Shown: positions 63,851 to 64,000 of the stretch, piece by piece | Layout: each line of letters begins with the position of its first letter | Position numbering within the stretch: the stretch's first letter is position 1 | Source: Clostridium brassicae | GTDB lineage: Bacteria > Bacillota > Clostridia > Clostridiales > Clostridiaceae | Length of the DNA: 64,000 bases | Reading direction: 5' to 3' | Assembly (NCBI RefSeq): GCF_026738875.1 | Contig: NZ_JAPQFJ010000007.1 | Coordinates: 1-64,000 of the forward strand | Program-made: the position numbers and the translations under genes | The notes under the pieces: model-generated | The model's database searches: none | What the model saw: only the letters and a program-made list of their open reading frames with translations | Told to the model about the DNA's origin: nothing

Positions 63851-64000
63851 CTATTTGCTGTATTTTCTTATAACTTTACATACCTCTTCTATTTGTTCTT
63901 TTGTTAAAGAAACTGAACTAGGAAGATTTATTCCTTTATTGCATAGTTCTTTTGTTATGCTCATATCTCCATGTTTACAATCTTTATATGGAGGCATTTC
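63851..64000 (-). CDS. DegT/DnrJ/EryC1-type aminotransferase (3' end only)
   Basis: The last 49 codons of a gene that continues beyond the right edge. The residues HGDMSITKELCNKGINLPSS and the following LTKEQIEEVCKVIR match the C-terminus of PLP-dependent sugar aminotransferases (DegT family). The stop TAG is at 63851-63853. It suggests that an amino-deoxy sugar is made by this locus. Confidence 0.85.
   Translation of the reverse strand, partial: EMPPYKDCKHGDMSITKELCNKGINLPSSVSLTKEQIEEVCKVIRKYSK

Overview
The window is strongly AT-rich chromosomal DNA of an endospore-forming Clostridium sensu stricto. The evidence is the spoIIAA-spoIIAB-sigF and spoVAC-D-E genes, yunB, a BofC-like gene, the SCIFF ranthipeptide pair, AGGAGG-type ribosome binding sites, frequent TTG/GTG starts and the clostridial order secDF-scfB-scfA-yajC-tgt-queA-ruvB-ruvA. 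The species cannot be fixed from sequence alone. Almost all genes lie on the minus strand; the plus-strand exceptions are the thrE pair, a hypoxanthine phosphoribosyltransferase gene, a class A PBP gene and a lacI-type gene.

Layout. 0-3.5 kb: glyA, a two-gene threonine/serine exporter and a CsoR-family repressor. 4-14 kb: aspS-hisS-hemZ, a metallo-beta-lactamase-fold hydrolase, dtd, rel, apt and a shortened RecJ-like DHH protein, covering translation, stringent response and purine salvage. 14-23 kb: secDF, the SCIFF maturase and its 45-residue peptide, a TIGR04086-like membrane protein, yajC, tgt, queA, ruvB, ruvA. 23-26 kb: a small accessory stretch with a BofC-like protein, an ADP-ribosyltransferase-like protein, about 700 bp of gene-free palindrome-rich DNA and a stand-alone DnaA domain-I protein. 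26-34 kb: yebC, a YigZ-family protein, a HEAT-repeat protein, a MocR regulator, a nucleotidyltransferase, two small proteins, and an HflX GTPase carrying an extra N-terminal JAMM-like domain. 34-42 kb: hprT, yunB, a class A PBP and the two sporulation operons. 42-48 kb: a DNA adenine methyltransferase resembling C. difficile CamA, fchA-like, iolE-like with a divergent LacI regulator, and a nitroreductase. 48-64 kb: a surface-polysaccharide locus (MurJ/Wzx flippases, glycosyltransferases, WecB, WecG/TagA, initiating phosphoglycosyltransferase, two Wzy/WaaL-like proteins, and the end of a DegT aminotransferase).

The most striking structure outside genes is a family of roughly 105-160 bp intergenic repeats, mostly in tandem pairs, at 3.74-4.01, 13.95-14.20, 28.32-28.54 and 58.60-58.73 kb, with remnants at 9.44 and 58.86 kb. 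Each unit folds as a hairpin whose distal stem shows compensatory changes between copies. Several copies abut a stop codon, and one supplies the last codons and stop of a gene. Two further CTAG-rich repeat families sit in other gaps.

Other points worth a second look are a yunB whose only well-placed start is ATT, a hairpin that looks like the yajC terminator and also holds the ribosome binding site of the next gene, a CsoR-family repressor with Tyr at the metal-ligand His position, and the CamA-like methyltransferase beside the spoIIA operon. Many starts were moved from the longest reading frame to the codon best placed behind a Shine-Dalgarno sequence; these are noted gene by gene.
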